DNA from: Methanobacteriota archaeon
GTDB lineage: Archaea > Methanobacteriota > Methanobacteria > Methanobacteriales > Methanobacteriaceae
Length of the DNA stretch: 64,000 bases
Assembly (NCBI GenBank): GCA_029556335.1
Contig: JAKQFA010000006.1
Location: 372,001-436,000 of the forward strand
Reading direction: 5' to 3'
Shown: positions 37,222-48,116 of the stretch, piece after piece
Numbering within the stretch: position 1 is the stretch's first letter
Layout of the letters: each line of letters starts with the position of its first letter
The notes under the pieces: model-generated
Databases searched by the model: none
What the model saw: only the letters and a program-made list of their open reading frames with translations
What the model was told of the DNA's origin: nothing
Made by a program: the position numbers and the translations under genes

Positions 37222-38442
37222 ATGGCAATCGTTGTGGCCAAATTCGGTGGAACATCCATTGGGAATGGAGATCGGATCAAGAAAGCTGCCCAGTCAGTGG
37301 TAAAGGAGTACATGAAGGGCCGAAAAATGGTTGTGGTAGTTTCGGCTATAAATAAAACCACCGATGACATCCTGCAAGTGGTGGAGGGAGCTATAGGAGA
37401 ATCTATAACCGAAAAACAAATGGCTGACGTGGTTTCAATGGGTGAAATCACCAGTGTACGTGTTTTCGCATCCACCATAGAATCATTGGGTGTCAAGTCA
37501 GAGTACCTGGATCCCCACATGGATAATTGGCCGATAATAACGGATAGTAATTATTTAAACGCTAGCATTGATTTTAAAGAAACGGAAAAAATGTCTCAGG
37601 GACTCCAGGAACTACTGGATCAGGGCATAATACCCGTAGTGTGTGGCTTCCTTGGTAAAGATAAGGAAAGAAATGTCACCACCCTGGGAAGGGGTGGAAG
37701 TGATATTACCGCCTTCCTCTTGGGGCATTGTCTCAAGGCAGAGGAGGTGATCATAGTCACCGATGTGGGAGGGGTGATGTCTACTGATCCCAACAAATTA
37801 ACCTCAGCTAAGAAACTGGACAAAATTTCCGTGGAGGAAATGAGGGACCTGGCTACCCACGGAGCCCAGGTACTTCACCCCCATGCATTAAGATACAAGG
37901 ATCCAAAAATCAACGCTAAAATAATTGGATTCGAACTGGGGGATCTGTCTGCCCCTGGAACTGAAATTATAGGACCATCAGGTGATGAAATGTTAAGAAC
38001 CACCACCATTAACAATGAACCCATTGCTATCATCGCGGTGGTGGGGGAAGAGATGATGACCAAAGTGGGAATTCTAGCTGAACTCACTCAAGCCCTGCAA
38101 AAAAACAGCATAAACATCTATGGTATCTCCACAGGACAGAACTCCATAACCCTCTTTGTAGACAAATCCTCAGCAGACACGGCCCACGAAATATTACATG
38201 AAGTAGTGGTGGAACATCCGTATATGAGTTCCCTCTCCCTGGGGAGAGATATATCCATGATCACCGTTAACAGCCAGGATTTTATTGATACTCCTGGTAT
38301 TATCACCAGAATAACCGAACCTTTACGAAAGAATAAGATCAATATCGTGGAAATATCATCCAGTCAGACTTCAGTAGTAATTTTTGTGGACTGGAATGAT
38401 GGTAAGCGAGCTTATGAAATGGTAAGGAGCGTCTTGGAATGA
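37222..38442 (+). CDS. lysC: aspartate kinase
   Basis: Phosphorylates aspartate as the first step toward lysine, threonine and methionine. KFGGTSIGNGDRI is the N-terminal nucleotide-site motif. TTLGRGGSDITAFLLG and VTDVGGVMSTDPN follow. Two C-terminal ACT domains (VGEEMMTKVGILAELTQAL and DTPGIITRITEPLRKNKINIVEISS) point to feedback control. Length (406) is normal. The stop overlaps dapA (ATGA). Confidence 0.94.
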   Translation: MAIVVAKFGGTSIGNGDRIKKAAQSVVKEYMKGRKMVVVVSAINKTTDDILQVVEGAIGESITEKQMADVVSMGEITSVRVFASTIESLGVKSEYLDPHMDNWPIITDSNYLNASIDFKETEKMSQGLQELLDQGIIPVVCGFLGKDKERNVTTLGRGGSDITAFLLGHCLKAEEVIIVTDVGGVMSTDPNKLTSAKKLDKISVEEMRDLATHGAQVLHPHALRYKDPKINAKIIGFELGDLSAPGTEIIGPSGDEMLRTTTINNEPIAIIAVVGEEMMTKVGILAELTQALQKNSINIYGISTGQNSITLFVDKSSADTAHEILHEVVVEHPYMSSLSLGRDISMITVNSQDFIDTPGIITRITEPLRKNKINIVEISSSQTSVVIFVDWNDGKRAYEMVRSVLE

Positions 38443-39332
38443 AATTAGAAGGAACCACAGTGGCCATGATAACCCCCTTCACCACCAGTGATGAGGTGGA
38501 TGAAGAGGGAATGCGAGAGAACATCAACTATTTGATGGATAATGGAGTTGAAGGCTTACTGGCTGCCGGAACTACCGGTGAATCTGCCACCATAACCCAC
38601 CAGGAACAGAGGAAAATGATGGACATCTTGGTGGACGAAGTTAAAGGACGGGTTAAAGCCATTGCTGGAGCTGGCAGTAACTCTTCGAAGGAAGCCCTAG
38701 GATTGGTTCAGTATGCTGAAGACGCTGGTGCTGATGCAGCCCTGGTTATAACCCCTTACTATAACAAACCCCAGCCACACGGACTTTATGAACATTACCG
38801 GATGCTTAACGACTCTACAAATATCCCAATCATCGTGTATAACGTCCCCTCTCGAACTGGTACTGATATAGACGTAGATACCATTGGCCAAGTAGCCCAA
38901 CTGGAAAACGTGGTGGCCATCAAGGAAGCAAGTCCCGACATGGACAAGGTTTCCCAGGAAATTCAAATCATCCGGAAAATTGGTTTGGAGGATAAATTCC
39001 AGGTCATATCTGGTAATGACAACCTCACCCTGCCCATGATCAGTCAGGGGGCCCGTGGAGTGATAAGCGTGGTGGCCAATGTAGATCCGGAGAGAATGAG
39101 TCGTATGGTGCGAATGGCACTGGAGGGTGACTTTGCAGGGGCCATGGATTTACATTATGAACTCTATGATTTGATGAAGGTATTGTTTGTAGAATCAAAC
39201 CCGGTACCTGCTAAAGAATCCTTGAACATAATAGGCAGACCTGCCGGTCATGTCCGCATGCCCCTGGCACCCCTCAGGGATGAAAACAGGGAAAAGATTG
39301 TTAAAGTCTTAAAGAACCTGGAACTGCTTTAA
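38439..39332 (+). CDS. dapA: 4-hydroxy-tetrahydrodipicolinate synthase
   Basis: Condenses pyruvate with aspartate semialdehyde for lysine synthesis. AAGTTGESATITHQE is near residue 40. The Tyr motif is VYNVPSRTGTDI, the Schiff-base lysine lies in VVAIKEASPDM (about 163), and VISGNDNLTLPMI follows. Length (297) is normal. It overlaps lysC by 4 nt. Confidence 0.95.
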   Translation: MKLEGTTVAMITPFTTSDEVDEEGMRENINYLMDNGVEGLLAAGTTGESATITHQEQRKMMDILVDEVKGRVKAIAGAGSNSSKEALGLVQYAEDAGADAALVITPYYNKPQPHGLYEHYRMLNDSTNIPIIVYNVPSRTGTDIDVDTIGQVAQLENVVAIKEASPDMDKVSQEIQIIRKIGLEDKFQVISGNDNLTLPMISQGARGVISVVANVDPERMSRMVRMALEGDFAGAMDLHYELYDLMKVLFVESNPVPAKESLNIIGRPAGHVRMPLAPLRDENREKIVKVLKNLELL

Positions 39333-39414
39333 ACATCCCACATTGGGGGCTTAAATTCTTTTAATTATTTTTTATATTTTTTTATATATCCAGTGAGGAA
39401 TAGGAGATGAGAAA

Positions 39415-40239
39415 ATGATTGATGTGGCGGTAACAGGTGCCGGGGGTAGGATGGGATCCAAAATCATAAAATCCATCCTCCAGCAGGACGATATGAGGCT
39501 GGTAGCAGCAATAGAGGCACCCCACACTCCCCTGGAAGGTAAGGATGTGGGAGAGATCATTGGTGTGGGTAAAATCGGTGTTAAGATCAGGGGGGCAGAA
39601 AATCTGCCAGAAGTACTGAGGGAAAAAAAGCCACAAGTACTGGTGGACTTTACTATAGCCGGTGCAGCAATGGAAACCATAAAAACCACTGCCCAGGCTG
39701 GTGTGAACCTGGTGGTGGGCACCACTGGATTCAGTGACGAGCAACTGGAAATAATTAAAGGGATTATTGAGGAAAATTATGTGGCGGCAGTCATATCCTC
39801 CAACATGGCCATTGGAGTAAACGTTTTCTTTAAGATGGTGGAGGAACTGGCTGGTCTGCTCCCGGACTATGATGTGGAGATCATAGAGGCCCACCACCAC
39901 CATAAAAAGGATGCTCCCTCCGGAACTGCAGTAACAGCCTTCGAACTCATAGCTCAACGCTTGGAGAGGAAACCTGATGATGTGGGTGTTTATGGAAGAC
40001 AGGGGATGGTGGGAGAGCGCACCCGTGAAGAAATAGGCGTCCATGCCGTTAGGGGTGGGGATATCGTTGGTGATCATACCGTAATCTTCGCGGGTGATGG
40101 AGAACGCCTGGAGATTGTGCACCGGGCCCACAGTCGGCAAGTATTTGTTAGTGGAGTTATCAAAGCCCTTCGCCATGTTACTTACGCTCAAAAAGGGAAA
40201 ATAAGTGACATGGGTGATGTATTGGGGCTGAAAAAATAA
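39415..40239 (+). CDS. dapB: 4-hydroxy-tetrahydrodipicolinate reductase
   Basis: Reduces the DapA product with NAD(P)H. The nucleotide motif is VTGAGGRMGSKII at residues 5-17. VDFTIAGAAMETI and the catalytic EAHHHHKKDAPSGTA near residue 158-172 are diagnostic. GGAGATGAGAAA precedes the ATG. The 82-nt gap after dapA contains T runs but no obvious promoter. Confidence 0.95.
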   Translation: MIDVAVTGAGGRMGSKIIKSILQQDDMRLVAAIEAPHTPLEGKDVGEIIGVGKIGVKIRGAENLPEVLREKKPQVLVDFTIAGAAMETIKTTAQAGVNLVVGTTGFSDEQLEIIKGIIEENYVAAVISSNMAIGVNVFFKMVEELAGLLPDYDVEIIEAHHHHKKDAPSGTAVTAFELIAQRLERKPDDVGVYGRQGMVGERTREEIGVHAVRGGDIVGDHTVIFAGDGERLEIVHRAHSRQVFVSGVIKALRHVTYAQKGKISDMGDVLGLKK

Positions 40240-40297
40240 AATAAATTGTTTAAATGAGGGAAAATGAATAAATCCATGGTATAAGGATGTGAAAAAG

Positions 40298-41344
40298 ATG
40301 GTAAATGTAGGTGTATTAGGAGCAACAGGAATGGTGGGTCAGAGGTTTATAGAACTACTTTCCGACCACCCCAAATTCGAGATCACCGCCCTCACTGCCT
40401 CGGCCCGATCAGCTGGTAAAAGGTACAGTGACGCTGCAACCTGGCACCTGGACAGTCAGATACCAGAAGCTGTGCAGGACATGGTGGTGGTGGACACCGA
40501 CCCTAAACAAGTTGAAGATGTGGAAATAGTATTTTCTGCACTCCCCGCTGAACATGCCGCTATAGTTGAACCTCAATTTGCAGCCGCTGGTATGGGAGTT
40601 GCTTCCAATGCCAGTGCCATGCGGATGGAGCCTGATGTACCCCTGGTCATACCAGAGGTTAACCCGGAACAATTGGAACTCATAGAAACCCAGCAAAAAA
40701 ACAGGGGCTGGGAGGGGTTTATTGTAACCAATCCTAACTGTTCAACCATCGCCCTGGCCATGACTCTGAAACCCCTCTACGATGAATTTGACATTCAGAG
40801 GGTCTATGTGTCTACGATGCAAGCAGTATCCGGTGCAGGATACAATGGAGTTCCCTCCATGGCCATACTGGACAACTTGGTGCCCTTCATAGGGGGTGAA
40901 GAAGAGAAGATAGAAAGTGAGACCCTGCACCTCCTGGGAGACTTCGATGGAGAAACTGTTACCCCGGCTGGATTTGGGCTCAGTGCCTCCTGCCACAGGG
41001 TACCTGTGGTGGATGGACATACTGAAGCTGTATTCATGGAGATGGAACAAGATTTTGCCGTGGAGGATGTTAAAAGCGCCTTTCGAAACTTCAAAGGCCT
41101 ACCTCAAAAACTGGGGCTGCATTTTGCTCCCCCTACACCAATAATAGTTCGTGAGGAGGATAACCGTCCTCAGCCACGAATGGATCGCCTCACCCAGAAA
41201 GGAATGGCAGTCACAGTGGGAAGAGTTCGTAAAGATGATGTTTTCCCAAAAAGCCTTAAATATGTTCTTTTAGGACATAATACCGTTCGAGGTGCAGCTG
41301 GAGCATCCATTTTGAATGCTGAACTTATCAACGAGATAATGTAA
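40298..41344 (+). CDS. asd: aspartate-semialdehyde dehydrogenase
   Basis: Makes aspartate semialdehyde from aspartyl phosphate, supplying DapA and homoserine synthesis. VLGATGMVGQRFIELL is the NADP site, and the catalytic cysteine is in TNPNCSTIALAM (about residue 150). SGAGYNGVPSMAILDN and the histidine in SASCHRVPVVDGHTE are also present. ATG 40298 gives the natural start; a GTG at 40289 is an alternative. It closes the aspartate-family operon. Confidence 0.95.
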   Translation: MVNVGVLGATGMVGQRFIELLSDHPKFEITALTASARSAGKRYSDAATWHLDSQIPEAVQDMVVVDTDPKQVEDVEIVFSALPAEHAAIVEPQFAAAGMGVASNASAMRMEPDVPLVIPEVNPEQLELIETQQKNRGWEGFIVTNPNCSTIALAMTLKPLYDEFDIQRVYVSTMQAVSGAGYNGVPSMAILDNLVPFIGGEEEKIESETLHLLGDFDGETVTPAGFGLSASCHRVPVVDGHTEAVFMEMEQDFAVEDVKSAFRNFKGLPQKLGLHFAPPTPIIVREEDNRPQPRMDRLTQKGMAVTVGRVRKDDVFPKSLKYVLLGHNTVRGAAGASILNAELINEIM

Positions 41345-41395
41345 GTATCCAAAACTTTTTTATTTTTTTTGCCAATTAAAATAGGGAAAAATCCA

Positions 41396-41980
41396 ATGTT
41401 TGAATCATTAACTGGGATTATCTATCAGTGGGATGTTGGTTTTTTATTATTCATCAACCTGGGATTCAAAAACCCGGTTTTGGATTATATAGTGCTAGTG
41501 GCTACCAACCTGGGCCTTCCCATTTTCTGGTTAATTGTTTGCACCATGATCTTCATTTTTGGAGGAGAAAAGGGACGTAAAGTGGCGGTTCTCTGTTTAA
41601 TAGCCTTGAGCCTAGGGTGGCTTCTGACTGAATTTCTTAAAATTATTATTGACAGGCCCCGACCCTATTCTATCCTGGACCAGGTAAGGGCAGTTGCTAC
41701 TGAAGATGGTCATTCTTTTCCTTCAGGTCACTCGGTGGCGGTGTTCATTGCTTGTACCATGTTTGGCTTGGAATATGGATATATCCCTATTTTTATGGGA
41801 CTAGCAGTATTGGTGGCTTTTTCACGTATCTATCTGGGGGTGCATTACCCTCTGGATGTGATATTCGGGGCAATATTAGGCATTTCATGTGCCCTGATGG
41901 TTAGACATTGGGAAGGCCCTATAATGGGAAACATCCTAAAACTTAAAACTTATTGGGATGCATATAATATGAAAGTATAA
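41396..41980 (+). CDS. PAP2-family membrane phosphatase
   Basis: A protein of about 194 residues with five or six membrane helices. It carries the three PAP2 motifs KIIIDRPRP, SFPSGHSVA and SRIYLGVHYPLDV. Such enzymes in archaea dephosphorylate polyprenyl or lipid pyrophosphates, which would fit recycling of the glycan carrier lipid, but the substrate is not shown. ATG 41396 is preferred over an upstream TTG at 41369. Confidence 0.88.
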   Translation: MFESLTGIIYQWDVGFLLFINLGFKNPVLDYIVLVATNLGLPIFWLIVCTMIFIFGGEKGRKVAVLCLIALSLGWLLTEFLKIIIDRPRPYSILDQVRAVATEDGHSFPSGHSVAVFIACTMFGLEYGYIPIFMGLAVLVAFSRIYLGVHYPLDVIFGAILGISCALMVRHWEGPIMGNILKLKTYWDAYNMKV

Positions 41981-42001
41981 ATAAATTTAAGCGTGATAAA
42001 T

Positions 42002-42511
42002 ATGGCCTTTCTTAAGGATACCGAACGAGAACAGTTGAGACAGTTGGTGAAGGCCTGCCTACTGGAAATTAGTAAACTTAAAATTGAGCTTAAAAAGTGT
42101 CAGAAGGATTCATCTAAGTTTCAAAGCCAGGAAATGGTTCTGAAAGAAAAATACAAGGAAAACTATCTTGAGCAGATCCGCCTAAAGGAAGATAGGATAA
42201 AAAAACTCAACAGTATTATAGAGGAGAAAGATGAGGAGATCAGAGAACTTCTTAAGGTTAAAAAACTCTTCCAAGCAGTTACTTCCAAACCCAAGAAGGA
42301 TCTGACTTCCTTTCAGACCCAGATATATCTCCTACTTCCTGATGGAGAGGAAGCCATGGAAAATCTCTACCAACAGATCCGGGAAATAGGATTTCATGAA
42401 CTCACCAGTGATAACTTTGAACACGCCCTCCGTAACTTGGAACGTAAAGGCTATTTCCAGTCCACCCAGCACAATAACCAGATACTGTGGAAGAAGATAT
42501 ATAGGGATTGA
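42002..42511 (+). CDS. coiled-coil protein with C-terminal winged-helix-like end
   Basis: A 169-residue protein that I do not recognise. Residues 5-100 are a continuous charged coiled coil (LRQLVKACLLEISKLKIELKK, RIKKLNSIIEEKDEEIRELL). Residues 105-169 (FQTQIYLLLPDGEEAMENLY, NFEHALRNLERKGYFQST) look like a winged helix. A DNA- or complex-assembly role is possible. It starts 21 nt after the PAP2 gene; GTGATA before ATG 42002 is the ribosome site. Confidence 0.65.
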   Translation: MAFLKDTEREQLRQLVKACLLEISKLKIELKKCQKDSSKFQSQEMVLKEKYKENYLEQIRLKEDRIKKLNSIIEEKDEEIRELLKVKKLFQAVTSKPKKDLTSFQTQIYLLLPDGEEAMENLYQQIREIGFHELTSDNFEHALRNLERKGYFQSTQHNNQILWKKIYRD

Positions 42512-42777
42512 TTCTTTTATTGGAAACCATCGCCATTTTTTTTGTTATTTACCATTTACTCTTGGCTAATTTTTCATTTGTAGAAAACCACCAACTAATT
42601 TTTTTTTGAGGGTATCCTATTTAATCAGGACCTATCCTTTCCAGATTAGGATGATGTTTCCAACATCAATTTTTTTCCATGACTCCAAAAATTATATATG
42701 TCTGTTAATATTTATCTTTATTACCCGAAGTATCATAGAGTCATCATCAATTACTCTAGGGATATGGAGGTGGCACG

Positions 42778-43551
42778 ATAAAGAAACAAAATGTAATTGG
42801 ATTGTTTTTGGTTTTAACCATTTTTTTCTGCCTAACATCTGTAACTGCAATAGTACAAAACCAAAACAGGGTGAATACCTGCTGCAAGGTTGTTTCTATA
42901 GATAAAAGTCCATCGGTATTTGTTGGGGATTCTAACTACGTCACAGTAAACGCCGCAGTTCAACGCAAATACTACGTGTACAGATATGTGTACAAGTGGA
43001 AAAAGGCGGGAGGCAAATGGGTAAAGGTCCTTTACAGAAAGCGATATGTAAAATATGGTAAGGTGGATCCTATGAAAAAATACAGGGTCGCCACCCGCAA
43101 CTGCCAATCAAATGATCCCAAGATCAGGGCATTGGCATACCAGTTAACCAATCCCACTTCCAACGATACTAATTCTACTTTAGGGCCTCTTAACGACTAT
43201 CAAAAGGCTTTTAACATCTATGAATGGACTGAAAAAAATGTTGACTACTCATGGTACTATAACAGCCGAAAAGGAGCTGTAGAAGTATTGAACCAGAGGA
43301 CGGCCAACTGCTGTGACATGTCACACCTGATCGTGGCCCTGGCCCGAGCAGCAGGACTTCCAGCCCGATACAGACACGGAACATGTACCTTCACCAATGT
43401 TACTACTGGACACGTCTGGGCAGATATCTATGTGGATGGAAGATGGATCATAGCTGATGCCAGTAATAATAACAACGATTTTGGAGTAATAAGAAACTGG
43501 AACACGAGTTCTTGGAAACTAAGGAATACATACATCTCATTACCCTTTTAA
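42778..43551 (+). CDS. secreted transglutaminase-like (pseudomurein endoisopeptidase-type) protein
   Basis: Counted from the ATA at 42778, the protein has 257 residues. It has a complete signal peptide (KKQNVIGLFLVLTIFFCLTSVTA), a Tyr/Lys-rich basic stretch (QRKYYVYRYVYKWKK and following) and a transglutaminase-like domain. The likely triad is Cys178 (ANCCDMSHL), His212 (TGHVW) and Asp227 (IADASNN). Over the last 81 residues I count 55 identities, without gaps, with the end of the large protein at 14.8-16.6 kb; both end SLPF. The first in-frame conventional start, at 42802, would cut into the signal peptide. ATA 42778 lies 7 nt after GGAGG. It is probably a wall cross-link peptidase or remodelling enzyme. 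Confidence 0.76.
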   Translation: MKKQNVIGLFLVLTIFFCLTSVTAIVQNQNRVNTCCKVVSIDKSPSVFVGDSNYVTVNAAVQRKYYVYRYVYKWKKAGGKWVKVLYRKRYVKYGKVDPMKKYRVATRNCQSNDPKIRALAYQLTNPTSNDTNSTLGPLNDYQKAFNIYEWTEKNVDYSWYYNSRKGAVEVLNQRTANCCDMSHLIVALARAAGLPARYRHGTCTFTNVTTGHVWADIYVDGRWIIADASNNNNDFGVIRNWNTSSWKLRNTYISLPF

Positions 43552-43604
43552 TTTCCTTTTTTTTATTTCTTTTCTTGATTTAATTAATGTAAATCTGATC
43601 ACAA

Positions 43605-43618
43605 ATTATTTATATAAC
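43605..43618 (+). promoter_or_regulatory. thermosome promoter (TATA box)
   Basis: TTTATATA at 43609-43616 lies about 50 nt before the thermosome start. An upstream A-rich element (ACAAATTA) could serve as BRE. Confidence 0.6.
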
Positions 43619-43664
43619 CTCTAACCCACCTTCGAGTACTAACAAAAAAATTTGAGGTGATTAT

Positions 43665-45290
<1,626 letters not shown>

Positions 45291-45307
45291 GTCCCCCGGA
45301 CTTACCT

Positions 45308-45322
45308 CGATTTTTTTTTTAG
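45308..45322 (+). terminator. oligo-T terminator after the thermosome
   Basis: Ten consecutive T at 45311-45320, 20 nt after the thermosome stop. This is typical archaeal termination for a strongly expressed gene. Confidence 0.55.
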
Positions 45323-45474
45323 TCATTAATTCAGCACCAAGTAAGATTTTTATTATCAGTGTACCATGTTAGGTAGGTTTTTTTTGAATCCAATGAACAA
45401 CAAGTTATTTCACCAACCTCCACTAAACTCTGTACAATCAAAATTAATCAATATAAGAATTTAGGAGTGATAAC

Positions 45475-45804
45475 ATGGCGATTGAAGATTTAGAACCTCA
45501 AAAATGTTTAGAATTAATTAAAAAGAACGAAAATAACCCTAACTTTATTATTCTGGATGTTAGAGGCCCAAAAGAACATGCTGCAGGTCATGTTGAAAAT
45601 TCAGTGCTTTTAGAGGTCAGATCCCCCGATTTTAAGGAAAAATTAGAGGAACTTGATAAGGATAAAAAGTACCTTGTATACTGCAAGTCAGGGATGAGAA
45701 GTAAAAAAGCCACCAAGATCATGGAGGAGATGGGATTTTTGAATCTTTGCACCATGAAAAAAGGCTTTAAAAATTGGGTAGATAATGGATTGCCCCAAGA
45801 GTAG
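45475..45804 (+). CDS. rhodanese-like sulfurtransferase domain protein
   Basis: A 109-residue single rhodanese domain. IILDVRGPKEHAAGHVENSV is the N-terminal signature. The active cysteine is in YLVYCKSGMRSKKA (about residue 64), and the loop carries CKSGMR. It may carry sulfur for tRNA or cofactor thiolation. AGGAGTGA precedes the ATG. It is convergent with the thiolase gene. Confidence 0.9.
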   Translation: MAIEDLEPQKCLELIKKNENNPNFIILDVRGPKEHAAGHVENSVLLEVRSPDFKEKLEELDKDKKYLVYCKSGMRSKKATKIMEEMGFLNLCTMKKGFKNWVDNGLPQE

Positions 45805-45881
45805 TCCCATAGAATCCATTAAAAATAGAAAGTTTGGGGAATCTTATTCCCCCATTCCTCATTTTAATTTATATTAACAGA

Positions 45882-47033
45882 CTAGTTGGAAAATATATGA
45901 ACCGTGGCGGTACCACCGGTGCCACCAATGTTGTGGGTCATACCAACTTCTATGCCATCAATTTGTCGTTTACCAGCTTCACCACGGAGTTGCCAGACAA
46001 TCTCTGCAGTTTGCGCGATACCAGTAGCACCCAGTGGGTGACCACGTGATTTTAGCCCGCCTGAGGGGTTGACTGGTATACGGCCATCTCGTTCAGTCAT
46101 CCCATCTTCGATGGCTGGTCCACCTTGGCCTTTTTCCACGAAGCCCAGGTCTTCAATAGCCAGGAGTCCGTTGATACTGAAGCAATCATGAACCTCCACG
46201 GCTTGTATATCCTCTGGTTCCATATTGGCCATCTTATAGGCAGTATTGGCTGCATGTACTGTGGCATCGATGGTGGTGATATCCCGGCGATCGTGTAAGG
46301 CAATGGTTCCCGAGGCCTGGGCTGAGGCCTTAACGTATACGGGTGTGTCGGTGTACTTACGGGCATCTTCGGCGGGACAGAGTATAACTGCCGCAGCTCC
46401 GTCAGTAACGGGAGAGCAGTCCAGAAGTCGCAGGGGATCAGCTACCAAGCTGGAATTTAAGACTTGGTCTACGGTAATTTCCATAGGGAACTGGGCCAGG
46501 GGATTTAAAGCCCCATTTTTATGGTTGACTACGGACATCATGGCCAGCTGCTCCCTGGTGGTTCCATACTCGTACATGTGCCTGCGGGCCATCATGGCAT
46601 ACAAAGAAGGGAAAGTAACTCCCTGTTGAGCTTCCCATTCCTGGTCAGAGGCAGTGGCAATTGCTGGAGTAGGATCCACCACGTCTGTCATTTTTTCCAC
46701 ACCGGCAGATATGACCACGTCATGGTAGCCAGAGGCCACGGCCATTATACCATTCCGGAGAGCTAGACCTCCTGAGGCACAAGCCGCCTCCACCCTGACA
46801 CAGGGTAATGGTGTTAAACCGGTATGGTCTACGATTAGGGAGGCTATATGTTCCTGCTGGACGAATAAACCAGCAGACATGTTCCCCACGAACATGGCTT
46901 CTAAATCGGCTCCTTCAATATTTGCATCTTCAATGGCCTTTAATCCGGCCTCGGAAATTAGATCCCGAAATGAAATGTCCCAGAGTTCCCCAAACTTGGT
47001 CTGAGAAACCCCGATAATGGCAACATCTCTCAA
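45882..47033 (-). CDS. archaeal acetyl-CoA acetyltransferase (thiolase)
   Basis: Joins two acetyl-CoA to acetoacetyl-CoA, the first step of the mevalonate pathway. The nucleophilic cysteine is in VEAACASGGLALRNG (about residue 86). The histidine motifs are NPSGGLKSRGHPLGATG and MTHNIGGTGGTATVH. Length (383) matches the archaeal type that works in a complex with HMG-CoA synthase. It lies 27 nt after the HMG-CoA synthase gene. Confidence 0.92.
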   Translation of the reverse strand: MRDVAIIGVSQTKFGELWDISFRDLISEAGLKAIEDANIEGADLEAMFVGNMSAGLFVQQEHIASLIVDHTGLTPLPCVRVEAACASGGLALRNGIMAVASGYHDVVISAGVEKMTDVVDPTPAIATASDQEWEAQQGVTFPSLYAMMARRHMYEYGTTREQLAMMSVVNHKNGALNPLAQFPMEITVDQVLNSSLVADPLRLLDCSPVTDGAAAVILCPAEDARKYTDTPVYVKASAQASGTIALHDRRDITTIDATVHAANTAYKMANMEPEDIQAVEVHDCFSINGLLAIEDLGFVEKGQGGPAIEDGMTERDGRIPVNPSGGLKSRGHPLGATGIAQTAEIVWQLRGEAGKRQIDGIEVGMTHNIGGTGGTATVHIFSN

Positions 47034-47060
47034 CTATGATTCCTCCATAAAATCTTATAT

Positions 47061-48116
47061 TTAATGCTGTGTTAATCCTGCCATCCTCAATTTTCCCTTG
47101 AACTTGGCATAAACAGCGTAGTCCACGTAACACTTATTATCCACCAACTCCTGTACCTTAGGAGCAAGGTCCCGTTTTTGCTCAATTTCATCATTCACCG
47201 TGATGCTGAAGGCATCGCTACCGGCTCCGGAGCCATAGGAAACTGCCATAATCCGTTCCCCTGCTTGAGCAATGTCCAGTACAGCGGCTAGTCCCAGGGG
47301 AGTTGCACCAGAGTATGTGTTACCAATGTAGGGAGTTAAAAGTCCAGTCTTGTACTGATCCTCTTTAAAGCCCAGCTTACGGGCGGCCCGGATATAGAAT
47401 TTCCCATTGGGCTGGTGGAAAACAACATGATCATAATCAGATGCATCGGTACCCATTTTACCAAACAGTCCCTTAGCCGCCGATAACACGTGTTTGAAGT
47501 AGGCTGGTTCACCTGTGAATCGTCCTCCGTGTCTGGGGTAGGGTTTACCCTCTCTTCGGTAGAAGTCCGGGGTGTCGGTGGTGAAGCTGTAGGTGCCTTC
47601 AAAGTCAGCCAGGGTGTTGCCTTTACCTATAATGTAGGCAGCCCCCCCAGCCGAGGCAGTGTACTCCAGAGCGTCACTGGGAGCTCCTTGGGCAGTGTCA
47701 GCACCAATAGCCAGTCCGTATTCGATGGCATCTGAATCAACCAGACCCATGCAAACTTGTATACCTGCAGTGCCTGCCTTACATGCAAATTCCAGATCTG
47801 CTGCGGTTAGTTCGGGGGTGGCGGCTACAGCATCAGCTACAATGGTTGCTGTGGGTTTAACAGCGTAAGGATGTGATTCAGACCCTACATAAATGGCTCC
47901 AATCTTTTGTGGATTTATTTTAGCTCTTTTAAGTGAATTTCGAGCTGCTTCTACTGATATAGTGGCGGTATCCTCATCAGGGGATGGTACAGACTTTTCC
48001 TGCACCACCAATCCCCGGGAAATGGCACGGGGATCATCACCCCATACCTTGGCTATTTCCTCTACCTTAATTCGGTAGTAGGGTATGTAAACTCCGTATC
48101 CTACAATTCCTGCCAT
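47061..48116 (-). CDS. hydroxymethylglutaryl-CoA synthase
   Basis: Condenses acetoacetyl-CoA with acetyl-CoA to HMG-CoA for isoprenoid lipids. GIVGYGVYIPYYRIKVEEIA is the archaeal N-terminus. The general-base glutamate is in VQEKSVPSPDEDTATI, the catalytic cysteine in LEFACKAGTAGIQ (about residue 111), and the histidine in DHVVFHQPNGKFY. Length (351) is normal. It is transcribed ahead of the thiolase. In many archaea a DUF35 scaffold gene follows these two; here it does not. Confidence 0.93.
   Translation of the reverse strand: MAGIVGYGVYIPYYRIKVEEIAKVWGDDPRAISRGLVVQEKSVPSPDEDTATISVEAARNSLKRAKINPQKIGAIYVGSESHPYAVKPTATIVADAVAATPELTAADLEFACKAGTAGIQVCMGLVDSDAIEYGLAIGADTAQGAPSDALEYTASAGGAAYIIGKGNTLADFEGTYSFTTDTPDFYRREGKPYPRHGGRFTGEPAYFKHVLSAAKGLFGKMGTDASDYDHVVFHQPNGKFYIRAARKLGFKEDQYKTGLLTPYIGNTYSGATPLGLAAVLDIAQAGERIMAVSYGSGAGSDAFSITVNDEIEQKRDLAPKVQELVDNKCYVDYAVYAKFKGKLRMAGLTQH

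Noticed and set aside
39382..40191. 269-codon minus-strand open frame
   Set aside because: It is the exact antisense shadow of dapB, which has all its family motifs; the shadow protein has none.
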